Under the pieces are notes generated by a model. It ran no database searches. It was not told the origin of the DNA and saw nothing but the letters and a program-made list of their open reading frames with translations. This document shows, piece by piece, positions 16,160-23,365 of a stretch of 24,793 nt of DNA. The first letter of the stretch is position 1, and each line of letters begins with the position of its first letter. The position numbers were made by a program, and so were the translations under genes. This DNA is from Scybalenecus merdavium (GTDB lineage Bacteria; Bacillota; Clostridia; Oscillospirales; Acutalibacteraceae): NCBI GenBank assembly GCA_018714405.1, contig DVNM01000029.1, positions 1-24,793 on the forward strand. Direction: 5' to 3'.

Positions 16160-16250
16160 TACAAAAAGCCGCGCAAAAGCAGACTTTTTAAATTTTTTAT
16201 AATTAAAGGAACCAATGCGTCTGCCGGCCGGCGCCCAGCCGCACAATACA
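16148..16250. repeat. Short direct repeat in the livJ-livH gap
   Basis: CCGGCTGCACAATACA (16148-16163) and CCAGCCGCACAATACA (16235-16250) are two 16-nt copies with two mismatches, 87 nt apart. The left copy includes the -35 of the livH promoter. The right copy lies beside a perfect palindrome GCCGGCCGGC (16223-16232). Confidence 0.6.
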
Positions 16251-16283
16251 GCCAAATGAAACGGTGCGCTTTTTTATAGAAGC

Positions 16284-16318
16284 AAAAAACGAATGCGCGG
16301 AGCAAAGAGCCCCGCGCA
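16284..16318 (-). terminator. Terminator/attenuator between livJ and livH
   Basis: In the minus strand, TGCGCGGGGC and GCTCCGCGCA pair over 10 bp (one G-U) around a 5-nt loop (stem 16294-16318), followed by TTCGTTTTTT. Placed right after the livJ stop, it would let the binding protein be made in excess over the membrane parts, as is common for ABC importers. Confidence 0.85.
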
Positions 16319-16336
16319 CCCGAAACCACAAATCGC

Positions 16337-17515
16337 TTACATAGCGACGTACTGGCCGTTTTGAATGATCATGCCCTTCGGTTCTTTGTTCGGTTCGCCG
16401 TCTGCGTTCCAGGTCATCGTACCGGTGATGCCGGGCACTTCGATCTCGAGCATAGCGGCTTTCAGAGCATCGCACAGCGCCGAAGTTTCCATGCCGGCTG
16501 TGACCCCGGCTTTTTCGGCGGCAGCCTTGATGATGTAGATCGCATCATAAGCGTCGGCCGCGAACTGGATCGGCGTGATGCCGAACTTGGCTTCATAATC
16601 GCTCGTGAACTTCTGGGTCTTTTCGTCGCTCGAAATCGCGGCGTAAGGTGTCAGAAGCATAACGCCCTCGGCCAGGTCGGTGTTAAAGTTTTCCACGTTC
16701 AAAATGCCGTCCAGGCCGTCGCAGCCGAAGAACTTGACATCCAGACCCAGGTTGTTGGCCTGTGTCAGGATCAGGGAAGCTTCGGTGTAGTAGATCGGCA
16801 GGAAAATCATTTCCGCGCCGGAGCTCTTGGCCTGCTGCAGCTGCACGCTGAAGTCCTTGTTGCTGTCTGACGTGAAGGCAGCCGCGTTCACCGTCATGCC
16901 AAGTTCCTGTGCCTTGGTGGCAAAGTTTTCATAAATGCCGGCCGAATAGGCGTTGGAGCTGTCGTAGATCGCAAACACGTTGGTGGCCAGGTTTTGGTCG
17001 TGGATATACTGTGCGGAAGCAGTGCCCTGGTTCGGGTCCGAGAAGCAGACACGGAAAGCATTGTCATACTTAATGCACTCCACAGCCGTACCGGATGGGG
17101 TCAGCATGAACATGTTGTCGTTGTGCGTCTCTTCCGCAACAGCGATACAAGGCGTGCTGGTAACGGTGCCCATCAGGATCTGCATGCCCCAGTCCTTCAG
17201 GGTGTTGTAAGCGTTGACGGAACGCTCCGCATTGTTTTCGTCGTCCTCCATCTTGAACTCGATCTGAATGCCGTTGATGCCGCCGGCAGCGTTGATCTCG
17301 TCCACTGCAAGCTGTGCGCCGTTCTGCACGGCCTGGCCGTAAGCAGCCGCATCGCCGGTCAGGGGGCCGATGCCGCCGATCTTCAGCGTTGTGCCGCCTG
17401 TGGAGCCGCTGTCATTGCCGGCGTCAGACTGACCGCCGGAGCAGGCGGCAAAGCTGAGCGCGATCATGGCCGCTGCGAGAACGACCGCGAGAAATTTTGT
17501 GAATTTCTTTTTCAA
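16337..17515 (-). CDS. livJ: Branched-chain amino acid ABC transporter substrate-binding lipoprotein (LivJ/LivK type)
   Basis: 392 residues. A secreted, lipid-anchored receptor that captures the amino acid outside the membrane. The N terminus is a lipoprotein signal: KKKFTKF, a hydrophobic core, then a lipobox ending FAAC with Cys25 as the lipidated residue. A low-complexity Gly/Ser/Asp linker follows, then the periplasmic-binding type I fold (LKIGGIGPLTGDAAAYG, GVQ-type ligand loops, QFAADAYDAIYIIKAAAEKAG near the end). Start: TTG at 17515, with GGAGGG 6 nt upstream; an upstream ATG would add 14 residues and put the ribosome binding site inside the gene. A near-consensus promoter precedes it and a strong terminator follows. 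Confidence 0.94.
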   Translation of the reverse strand: MKKKFTKFLAVVLAAAMIALSFAACSGGQSDAGNDSGSTGGTTLKIGGIGPLTGDAAAYGQAVQNGAQLAVDEINAAGGINGIQIEFKMEDDENNAERSVNAYNTLKDWGMQILMGTVTSTPCIAVAEETHNDNMFMLTPSGTAVECIKYDNAFRVCFSDPNQGTASAQYIHDQNLATNVFAIYDSSNAYSAGIYENFATKAQELGMTVNAAAFTSDSNKDFSVQLQQAKSSGAEMIFLPIYYTEASLILTQANNLGLDVKFFGCDGLDGILNVENFNTDLAEGVMLLTPYAAISSDEKTQKFTSDYEAKFGITPIQFAADAYDAIYIIKAAAEKAGVTAGMETSALCDALKAAMLEIEVPGITGTMTWNADGEPNKEPKGMIIQNGQYVAM

Positions 17516-17575
17516 GGAAATCCCTCCGTTTAAATAAAATTCGGGCAGAATACTCATACATTCAACCTTGTTTTT

Positions 17576-17604
17576 ACTATACCTTATTTTAAACAGACGG
17601 TCAA
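17576..17604 (-). promoter_or_regulatory. livJ: Sigma-A type promoter for livJ
   Basis: On the minus strand, TTGACC (17599-17604), a 17-nt spacer and TATAGT (17576-17581). The leader to the TTG start is about 55 nt. Upstream (17605-17740) is AT-rich sequence without a gene; it contains a weak palindrome TTTTGT-N9-ACAAAA at 17665-17685. Confidence 0.8.
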
Positions 17605-17742
17605 GAATTTATGAACGATTTATTGCGGCATAAACAGATATTTTGATAAAAAAAACGAAGTAAGTTTTGTCTAATTTTTACAAAAGAATACGCAGTTCAA
17701 GCAAAACAGCCACATTTTCCCGAACACGCACCGCAAAATGCC

Positions 17743-17771
17743 AAAAGCGCCCCGGCAGGCAGAGCGCTTTT
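17743..17771 (-). terminator. Probable terminator of pyk
   Basis: In the minus strand, AAAAGCGCTC and GGGCGCTTTT form a 10-bp stem (one T-G) around a 9-nt loop; the T-run is the 3' arm itself, then GGCATTTTGC. It lies about 20 nt after the pyk stop. Reading the other way the stem also ends in a T-run, but no plus-strand gene arrives here. Confidence 0.6.
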
Positions 17772-17790
17772 AAAATAAAGATTTTGAAAT

Positions 17791-19215
17791 TCAGATTTTC
17801 TGCACCTTCAGCATATTGGTGGTGCCGGCCTGGCCAAGCGGCACGCCGGCTGTAATGACGACTGTGTCGCCCTTTTCGATCAAGTCGTGCTTCTGGCTGA
17901 CCTCCACGGCGTGGTTGAACAAATCGTCCGTGTTGTCCTTTTCCTCGCACATGACCGGCATGATGCCCCATGACAGGTTCATCTGGCGGCAGACGCGCTC
18001 GCTCGTTGTGCAGCCGATGATCAGGCTCTGCGGGCGGTAGTTGGAAATGCTTCTGGCCGTAATGCCCGACTTGGTGACCGTGATGATGGTCGCGTTCAGA
18101 TCGTGCGCCGTGGTGACCGTTGCATGCGACACGGCGCTTGTGATGTTTCTTTCACAGTGCAGGTGTGAAACCATGAAATTGCGCTTATAGTTGATCTCGC
18201 TCTCTGTTGTGCGGGCGATCAGATCCATCGCTTTCACCGCCTCGACCGGGTGTTTGCCGGCCGCCGTTTCGCCGCTGAGCATAACGGCAGAGGTGCCGTC
18301 GTAAACCGCGTTTGCCACGTCGGTGATCTCGGCACGCGTCGGACGGGGGTTGTTGATCATAGACTCCAGCATCTGCGTGGCCGTAATAACGTGTTTGCCG
18401 GCCTCGTCACACTTGCGGATGATCTTCTTCTGCAAGATCGGGATCTGCTCAAACGGCACCTCCACACCCAGGTCGCCGCGGGCGACCATGACGCCGTCGG
18501 CCGCATCGATGATGGCGTCAATATTTTTAATGGCGTCGCTGCACTCGATTTTTGCAATGATGCGCACATCTTTCCAGCCGAGCGACTGGGTAAAGCTGCG
18601 CAGATAGTCCACATCGGCAGCCGAACGCACGAACGAAGCCGAAATGTAATCGAACTCCATTTCCGCGCCGAACTCCAGGTCGCTGATGTCCTTCGGGCTT
18701 AGGTAAGGCATGCCGAGCGACACGCCGGGCACGTTGATGCCCTTCTGGTTCTTCAGCTCGCCGCCGTCCACGACCGTGCAGTAAATGTTTTCGTCATCCG
18801 TTCTGTCCACGCGCAGTGCGATCAGGCCGTCGTCCACCAAAATGATCGTGTCGGGGCCGACTTCCTGCGGCAGCTTTTTATAAGTGACCGAGCACATTTC
18901 GCCGGTGCCCGTCACATCCTTTGTAGTCAGAACGAACTTCTGCCCTTTTTCCAGTGTAGCGCAGCCGCCCTCAAATGTACCGGTGCGGATCTCGGGGCCT
19001 TTTGTGTCGAGCATCGTGGCGATCGGCAGGCCGAGTTCTGTGCGCAAACGGGAGACCTGCTCGAACCTTCTGCGGTGCGATTCGTGGTCGCCGTGCGAGA
19101 AATTGAAACGGGCACAGTTCATGCCGCTTTGCATCATGGCGCGCAGCACACTGTCGTCGTCCGTTGCCGGACCGATGGTGCAGATGATCTTAGTTTTTCT
19201 GAATTTTGAAACCAT
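17791..19215 (-). CDS. pyk: Pyruvate kinase
   Basis: 474 residues. Final ATP-forming step of glycolysis: phosphoenolpyruvate plus ADP to pyruvate plus ATP, in the cytoplasm. Motifs: KIICTIGPA (about 8-16), MNCARFNFSHGDHE (about 32-45), the B domain from about 70 to 170, IIAKIE with the catalytic Lys, DGVMVARGDLGVEVP (metal and substrate loop), ATQMLESMINNPRPTRAEITDVANAVYDGTSAVMLSGETAAGK, and a C-terminal allosteric-type domain. The length is that of the short form; the extra C-terminal PEP-utiliser-like domain found in the Bacillus enzyme is absent. Position after KIE reads CSD where many enzymes have NxE. Start: ATG at 19215, with GAGG about 10 nt upstream. Monocistronic by its promoter and terminator. 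Confidence 0.97.
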   Translation of the reverse strand: MVSKFRKTKIICTIGPATDDDSVLRAMMQSGMNCARFNFSHGDHESHRRRFEQVSRLRTELGLPIATMLDTKGPEIRTGTFEGGCATLEKGQKFVLTTKDVTGTGEMCSVTYKKLPQEVGPDTIILVDDGLIALRVDRTDDENIYCTVVDGGELKNQKGINVPGVSLGMPYLSPKDISDLEFGAEMEFDYISASFVRSAADVDYLRSFTQSLGWKDVRIIAKIECSDAIKNIDAIIDAADGVMVARGDLGVEVPFEQIPILQKKIIRKCDEAGKHVITATQMLESMINNPRPTRAEITDVANAVYDGTSAVMLSGETAAGKHPVEAVKAMDLIARTTESEINYKRNFMVSHLHCERNITSAVSHATVTTAHDLNATIITVTKSGITARSISNYRPQSLIIGCTTSERVCRQMNLSWGIMPVMCEEKDNTDDLFNHAVEVSQKHDLIEKGDTVVITAGVPLGQAGTTNMLKVQKI

Positions 19216-19266
19216 AAAAACGCTTCCTCAATTAAAATCTGTAAAAATTACTCCAGTTTGTAAGAC

Positions 19267-19295
19267 ATTATAATGCAAGAAAATCCAAGTTTCAA
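19267..19295 (-). promoter_or_regulatory. pyk: Strong sigma-A type promoter for pyk
   Basis: On the minus strand, TTGAAA (19290-19295), a 17-nt spacer and a perfect TATAAT (19267-19272). The leader is about 45 nt. Confidence 0.85.
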
Positions 19296-19340
19296 TAGAA
19301 AACGCACAAACAAAAGCGCAGAAAAAGCGGCCGCATTTTC

Positions 19341-19382
19341 TGATTATTTTGTGCAAATAATCAAAAATTACAGCCGCTGTAA
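19341..19382 (-). terminator. Tandem hairpins after yebC, possible terminator
   Basis: Read on the minus strand, TTACAG-CGG-CTGTAA (19368-19382) is followed by TTTTTG, and then a second perfect 9-bp AT-rich hairpin TGATTATTT-GCACA-AAATAATCA (19341-19363). The first has the form of a short terminator, with a tight 3-nt loop, 40 nt after the yebC stop. The second adds no clear T-tract. Confidence 0.45.
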
Positions 19383-19421
19383 AATTTGTGTTAAATGTTC
19401 GTATTTTTACGGCAGAAAAGC

Positions 19422-20165
19422 TCAGCCGTTATACTCGTCCTGGTTTTCCCAGTTGTGCCAGATCTCCTGCACGTCGTCGTTTTCCTCAAACATATCGATC
19501 ATGCGGCTCATCTTCATCATGTCGTCTTCACTCTCAAGACGGGTGTAGGTCGACGGGATGTAGGCAACTTCCGACGAAACGACCGTATAGCCCTTGCCCT
19601 CCAGCTCGTCGCGCACAGCGCCGAGGTCGTTCGGTTCGGTGCGGATCTCAAAAATGTCCGCCTCGTCGGTCAAAAAGTCGGCAGCGCCGGCCTCCAGAGC
19701 GTCCTCCATCAGCTGGTCCTCGTCCACATCTTCTTTTTCAATGATGATAACGCCCTGACGGCTGAACATAAACATTACGCTGCCGGTCGTGCCCATGTTG
19801 CCGCCGGCCTTATCAAAATAATGGCGCACTTCGCCCGCCGTGCGGTTGCGGTTGTCAGTCAGCGTCTGCACGATCACGGCAACACCGGAGGGGCCGTAGC
19901 CCTCGTAGACGATTTCCTCATAATTGTTGGAGCCGCCCTCGCCGGCTGCTTTTTTGATGATGCGTTCAATGTTGTCGTTCGGCACATTGTTCTGCTTGGC
20001 CTTTGCAATTACATCTTTCAGCTTGCTGTTGACCGCCGGATCAGGGCCGCCCTCTTTTACCGCAACAGAAAGCTCCCTGCCGATTTTTGTGAAGATCTTG
20101 GCGCGCGCAATGTCGGTCTTTTCTTTTTTCCGTTTGATGGTACTCCATTTTGAATGTCCGCTCAC
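19422..20165 (-). CDS. yebC: YebC/TACO1 family protein (PmpR-like regulator or translation factor)
   Basis: 247 residues, the normal length for the family. The N-terminal block GHSKWSTIKRKKEKTDIARAKIF and the following KAKQNNVPNDNIERIIKKA are highly characteristic, as is EGYGPSGVAVIVQTLTDNRNRT in the middle. Members were annotated as transcriptional regulators; recent work on YebC and mitochondrial TACO1 points to helping ribosomes through difficult (for example polyproline) sequences. Start: GTG at 20165, because AAAGGAG lies 8 nt upstream and the protein then begins VSGHSKW, as expected; a longer frame upstream would add 24 unrelated residues. Own promoter at 20209-20237. No ruv or other usual partner genes are adjacent. 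Confidence 0.94.
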   Translation of the reverse strand: MSGHSKWSTIKRKKEKTDIARAKIFTKIGRELSVAVKEGGPDPAVNSKLKDVIAKAKQNNVPNDNIERIIKKAAGEGGSNNYEEIVYEGYGPSGVAVIVQTLTDNRNRTAGEVRHYFDKAGGNMGTTGSVMFMFSRQGVIIIEKEDVDEDQLMEDALEAGAADFLTDEADIFEIRTEPNDLGAVRDELEGKGYTVVSSEVAYIPSTYTRLESEDDMMKMSRMIDMFEENDDVQEIWHNWENQDEYNG

Positions 20166-20208
20166 CGAAATCACTCCTTTAAACAACTTAATCATTTGAA
20201 TGCAAATC

Positions 20209-20237
20209 ATTTTAGCACACTTCCCGGCGCTTATCAA
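20209..20237 (-). promoter_or_regulatory. yebC: Sigma-A type promoter for yebC
   Basis: On the minus strand, TTGATA (20232-20237), a 17-nt spacer and TAAAAT (20209-20214), preceded by TGC as an extended -10. It is back to back with the glyA promoter. Confidence 0.75.
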
Positions 20238-20278
20238 GTAAAAAGCGCAATAAAATCATCAAAATACGCCAAAGCGTG

Positions 20279-20307
20279 TTGATAAGTTTAAAAAAATATG
20301 ATAATAT
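20279..20307 (+). promoter_or_regulatory. glyA: Sigma-A type promoter for glyA
   Basis: TTGATA (20279-20284), a 17-nt spacer and TAATAT (20302-20307); GATAAT two bases earlier is an alternative -10. The leader to the glyA ATG is about 58 nt. Confidence 0.7.
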
Positions 20308-20318
20308 AAAAATCAGAA

Positions 20319-20348
20319 TGTACCGCACCCGATGCGGCACATATTTTT
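20319..20348 (+). promoter_or_regulatory. Hairpin followed by a T-run in the glyA leader, possible attenuator
   Basis: CCGCA (20323-20327) pairs with TGCGG (20333-20337), extended by TGT/ACA across an A-C mismatch. It is followed by ATATTTTTA (20341-20349). It sits between the promoter and the glyA ribosome binding site, so it could reduce readthrough. No matching antiterminator or known riboswitch is recognised. Confidence 0.4.
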
Positions 20349-20370
20349 ATGGAAGTAAAGAGGAAAAATT

Positions 20371-21621
20371 ATGTACAACGATTATTTTAATTCGATCGCC
20401 ATGGTCGGCAAAGAAGACAAAGAAGTGGCAGACGCCATGGCACTGGAGCTGCAGCGCCAGCGCGAAAACATTGAGCTGATCGCCTCTGAAAACCTGGTCT
20501 CCCCGGCTGTAATGGCCGCCATGGGTTCGGTGCTGACCAACAAATACGCCGAAGGCCTGCCGGCCAAAAGATATTACGGCGGCTGCCAGTATGTGGACAT
20601 GGTCGAAAACATTGCGCGCGACCGTGCCTGCGAGCTGTTCGGCGCTGACGCGGCGAACGTACAGCCCCACTCCGGCGCCAACGCCAACACAGCCGTTTAC
20701 TTTGCACTGCTGCAGCCGGGCGACACCGTTATGGGCATGAGCCTGGACAACGGCGGTCACCTGACGCACGGCTCGCCCGTAAACATCAGCGGCAAGTACT
20801 TCCACTTTGTGCCCTACGGTGTGAACGACGAGGGCTTTATCGACTACGACGCATTTGAAAAGCAGGCTATGGAAGTAAAGCCGAAGCTGATCGTTGCCGG
20901 CGCATCTGCCTACCCGCGCATCATTGACTTTGAGCGCATCGGCGACATCGCCAAAAAGTGCGGCGCGCTCTTTATGGTGGACATGGCGCACATTGCCGGC
21001 CTGGTCGCTGCCGGGCTGCATCCCTCGCCCGTGCCGTATGCCGACGTAGTGACCACGACCACGCACAAAACGCTGCGCGGCCCGCGCGGCGGTCTGATTT
21101 TGATGAAATCCGAATTTGAAAAAGCCATCAACAAAGCCGTATTCCCCGGCACGCAGGGCGGCCCGCTGATGCACATCATCGCGGCCAAGGCCGTGTGCTT
21201 CGGCGAAGCGCTGAAGCCCGAATTCAAAGCCTACCAGCAGCGTGTGCTGGACAACGCCAAGGCGCTGGCCAAAGGCCTGACCGACCGCGGGCTGAACCTG
21301 GTCTCCGGCGGCACCGACAACCACCTGATGCTGCTGAGCCTGATCGGCACCGGCGTGACCGGCAAAGAGCTGGAGCACCGCCTGGACGAAGTGCACATCA
21401 CCCTGAACAAAAACACCGTGCCGAACGAACCGCTTTCGCCGTTTGTGACCAGCGGCGTGCGCATCGGCACCCCGGCTGCCACGACCCGCGGCCTGGACAC
21501 TGCCGACATGGACAAGATCGCCGAGTGCATCTACCTGGCTGTGACCGACTTTGAAAACAAGAAAGATTACATCAACGGCGTTGTGGACAGCATCTGCAAG
21601 AGCCACCCGCTTTACGAATAA
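20371..21621 (+). CDS. glyA: Serine hydroxymethyltransferase
   Basis: 416 residues, typical length. A PLP enzyme that converts serine and tetrahydrofolate to glycine and 5,10-methylene-tetrahydrofolate, the main source of one-carbon units. Motifs: ELIASENLVSPAV (35-47), RYYGGCQYVDMVE (67-79), QPHSGANANTAVYF (98-111), cofactor-binding DMAHIAG (204-210) and the PLP Schiff-base Lys233 in TTTTHKTLRGPRGG. Start: ATG at 20371, with GAGG 7 nt upstream. Codon choice is strongly biased to a few C-ending codons (GGC, GCC, AAC, CTG), as in a highly expressed gene. First gene of the rightward block; no terminator is visible between it and the next gene 69 nt on. Confidence 0.98.
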   Translation: MYNDYFNSIAMVGKEDKEVADAMALELQRQRENIELIASENLVSPAVMAAMGSVLTNKYAEGLPAKRYYGGCQYVDMVENIARDRACELFGADAANVQPHSGANANTAVYFALLQPGDTVMGMSLDNGGHLTHGSPVNISGKYFHFVPYGVNDEGFIDYDAFEKQAMEVKPKLIVAGASAYPRIIDFERIGDIAKKCGALFMVDMAHIAGLVAAGLHPSPVPYADVVTTTTHKTLRGPRGGLILMKSEFEKAINKAVFPGTQGGPLMHIIAAKAVCFGEALKPEFKAYQQRVLDNAKALAKGLTDRGLNLVSGGTDNHLMLLSLIGTGVTGKELEHRLDEVHITLNKNTVPNEPLSPFVTSGVRIGTPAATTRGLDTADMDKIAECIYLAVTDFENKKDYINGVVDSICKSHPLYE

Positions 21622-21690
21622 TCCGCCGTGACAAAAAAACTGCTCATCGAATCATTCCAGCTGTATTTTATTGCAAAGGACTGAATAACG

Positions 21691-22800
21691 GTGAAAACCA
21701 TACTTATCACAATTTTAAAGGCAATCTTAACGGTGCTTTACCAGCCGATCAAGCTGTTTCCGGTCAAGCACAGGATCGTTTACCTTTCAAGACAATCCAA
21801 TGAAAAGTCGCTCGACATGCAGCTGCTTGAAAAAGAGATTGCGGCGCTTGACCCGACTGTGGAACAGGTGTTCCGCCTGCGCATGCTCGACGGCGGCCTG
21901 GGCGAAAAAATCAAATACTGTTTCAGTATTCTCGGTGATCTTTACTATCTGTCGACCTCGCGTGCCGCCATTTTGGACACATACTCCATTCCCGTGTCCT
22001 GCTTAAAGCACAAGCGCACGCTGAAAGTCGTACAGATGTGGCACGCGCTTGGCGCCATCAAAAAATTCGGCCTGCAGGCGCTTGGCACAAAGGACGGGCG
22101 CGACCCGGCCGTCAGCAAGGCGCTGAACATGCACAAGAATTACGACTATGTCATTGCGCCGTCGCAAAAGACCGCGCTGTTTTATGCCGAAGCGTTCGGC
22201 TGCGAAAAGTCCAAGATCAAGCTGGCGCTGCTGCCGCATGTGGACTACCTGCTCGATGGCAAAAACAGCCGCAGCGAAGAGTTTTTCAAGCTGAACCCCG
22301 ACTGCACGGCGAAAAAAACGCTTTTGTACCTGCCCACTTTCCGCGAGCGTGAAGAATATGTGGCCAACGAGCTGAAAGTGGCGCTTGAAGACGATGACCG
22401 TTACCGCCTGATCATCAAAACGCACCCGCTCAGCCGGGTGCGCGCCGAAGAGCGCTTCTCCTACAAAGGCGATTTTTCGACCTACGACCTGATGAAGATC
22501 GCCGACTGCGTCATCACCGACTACTCGGCCTGCGCATTTGACACCGCCGTGCTGATGAAACCGCTTTATTTCTTTGTGCCGGACTACCAGGTTTACACGC
22601 GCGACCGCGGACTGAACGTAGACCTGAAAGCCGAAATGAAAAAAGCCGTTTTCGAAGATGCGGAAATGCTGCACCAGGCGCTGCGCACCCAGCCCTACGA
22701 CCTGGACGCGCTGTACCGCTTTAAAAATACATATTTGAGAAATACCAAAGGCAGCTGCACGGCGGTTCTTGCCAAATTCATCGTGTCGCTGCTGGCATAA
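21691..22800 (+). CDS. CDP-glycerol glycerophosphotransferase family protein (TagB/TagF-like)
   Basis: 369 residues. This family (Pfam PF04464) transfers glycerol phosphate from CDP-glycerol to a lipid-linked primer or growing polymer at the inner face of the membrane, in teichoic acid or related glycopolymer synthesis. An amphipathic N-terminal helix (1-24) could bind the membrane. Conserved points: VVQMWHALGAIKKFG (113-127, the catalytic-His region), LPTFRE (214-219), IIKTHPLSR (241-249) and ITDYSACAFD (275-284), which contacts the nucleotide. The length fits a TagB-like single-domain enzyme rather than the longer TagF polymerase. Start: GTG at 21691, with AAAGGA about 10 nt upstream. The next gene, 15 nt on, supplies the CDP-glycerol donor, so the pair makes functional sense. 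Confidence 0.9.
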   Translation: MKTILITILKAILTVLYQPIKLFPVKHRIVYLSRQSNEKSLDMQLLEKEIAALDPTVEQVFRLRMLDGGLGEKIKYCFSILGDLYYLSTSRAAILDTYSIPVSCLKHKRTLKVVQMWHALGAIKKFGLQALGTKDGRDPAVSKALNMHKNYDYVIAPSQKTALFYAEAFGCEKSKIKLALLPHVDYLLDGKNSRSEEFFKLNPDCTAKKTLLYLPTFREREEYVANELKVALEDDDRYRLIIKTHPLSRVRAEERFSYKGDFSTYDLMKIADCVITDYSACAFDTAVLMKPLYFFVPDYQVYTRDRGLNVDLKAEMKKAVFEDAEMLHQALRTQPYDLDALYRFKNTYLRNTKGSCTAVLAKFIVSLLA

Positions 22801-22815
22801 ACAGGAGTTTTGATT

Positions 22816-23268
22816 ATGAAAAGAGTTTTAACTTACGGCACTTTTGACCTGCTGCACTACGGCCACATCAACATTCTGCGCCGCGCCAAACAGCTTGGCG
22901 ACTACCTTGTTGTTGCGCTTTCGACCGACGAATTCAACGCCAGCAAAGGCAAAAAGGCTTACCACAGCTACGAAACACGCAAAAAGATGCTGGAAGCCAT
23001 CCGTTACGTTGACCTGGTCATTCCCGAAAATTCTTGGGAACAGAAAATTGACGACGTGAAAAATTACCACATCGACATCGTTGTAATGGGCTCGGACTGG
23101 GCCGGCAGCGATAAATTCGACTACCTCAAAGATTACTGCGAAGTCGTTTACCTGGAACGCACGCCCGGCATCTCCACCACCCAGATCAAGCACGACCTTG
23201 GCCTGGCCGAGGCGGTGGACGGCGTGGACCAGCTGCCCGAAACCGAAGCAGACAAAGCCAAAAAATAA
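22816..23268 (+). CDS. tagD: Glycerol-3-phosphate cytidylyltransferase (TagD type)
   Basis: 150 residues. Makes CDP-glycerol from CTP and sn-glycerol-3-phosphate. Nucleotidyltransferase motifs: TYGTFDLLHYGH (6-17) containing the HxGH signature, MGSDWAGSDKFDYL (91-104) and RTPGISTTQIK (115-125), all as in TagD. It is about 20 residues longer than the Bacillus enzyme, because of an acidic then Lys-rich tail (AEAVDGVDQLPETEADKAKK) after the catalytic core. Start: ATG at 22816, with AGGAG 8 nt upstream; an in-frame TTG at 22810 is too close to that site. It follows the glycerophosphotransferase by 15 nt. A nearby relative, ethanolamine-phosphate or other cytidylyltransferase, is less likely given the RTPGISTT motif and neighbour. 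Confidence 0.92.
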   Translation: MKRVLTYGTFDLLHYGHINILRRAKQLGDYLVVALSTDEFNASKGKKAYHSYETRKKMLEAIRYVDLVIPENSWEQKIDDVKNYHIDIVVMGSDWAGSDKFDYLKDYCEVVYLERTPGISTTQIKHDLGLAEAVDGVDQLPETEADKAKK

Positions 23269-23275
23269 CTTTACC

Positions 23276-23313
23276 GGCAAAGCCATGCCTCACCCCGAGT
23301 GCATGGCTTTGCC
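23276..23313 (+). terminator. Long perfect hairpin after tagD, probable terminator
   Basis: GGCAAAGCCATGC (23276-23288) and GCATGGCTTTGCC (23301-23313) are a perfect 13-bp inverted repeat, with CTC/GAG able to pair inside the 12-nt loop. It begins 8 nt after the tagD stop. The following sequence (CTATTTGAC) is a poor T-tract, so termination may be partial. Confidence 0.55.
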
Positions 23314-23365
23314 CTATTTGACAGACCGGCTGCAACATGTGCCGGCGTTTACGGAGGCAATCAAA

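Larger units (their letters stand above)
16064..16285. repeat. Imperfect inverted repeat pair flanking the livH promoter region
   Basis: TTGCTTCTATACAAAAAAGC at 16064-16083 (followed by ACC) is matched in inverse orientation by GGTGCGCTTTTTTATAGAAG (16263-16282) followed by CAA. The arms are about 23 nt, with a one-base and a two-base indel. The right arm ends next to the livJ terminator; the left arm ends just before the livH ribosome binding site. No transposase and no clear target duplication. Confidence 0.6.

Noticed and set aside
17665..17685. AT-rich palindrome TTTTGT-N9-ACAAAA upstream of livJ as a CodY or other regulator site
   Set aside because: Poor match to the CodY consensus and in AT-rich sequence where such palindromes arise by chance; it also lies more than 60 nt upstream of the -35.
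20347..21606. A 419-codon open frame on the minus strand across almost all of glyA
   Set aside because: It mirrors glyA in a high-GC, strongly biased gene. It is His/Val/Gln-rich with no domain and no ribosome binding site; a shadow frame.
23318..23346. TTGACA at 23318-23323 as a promoter for the aminotransferase
   Set aside because: The position 17 nt downstream reads GCCGGC, so there is no -10 element.
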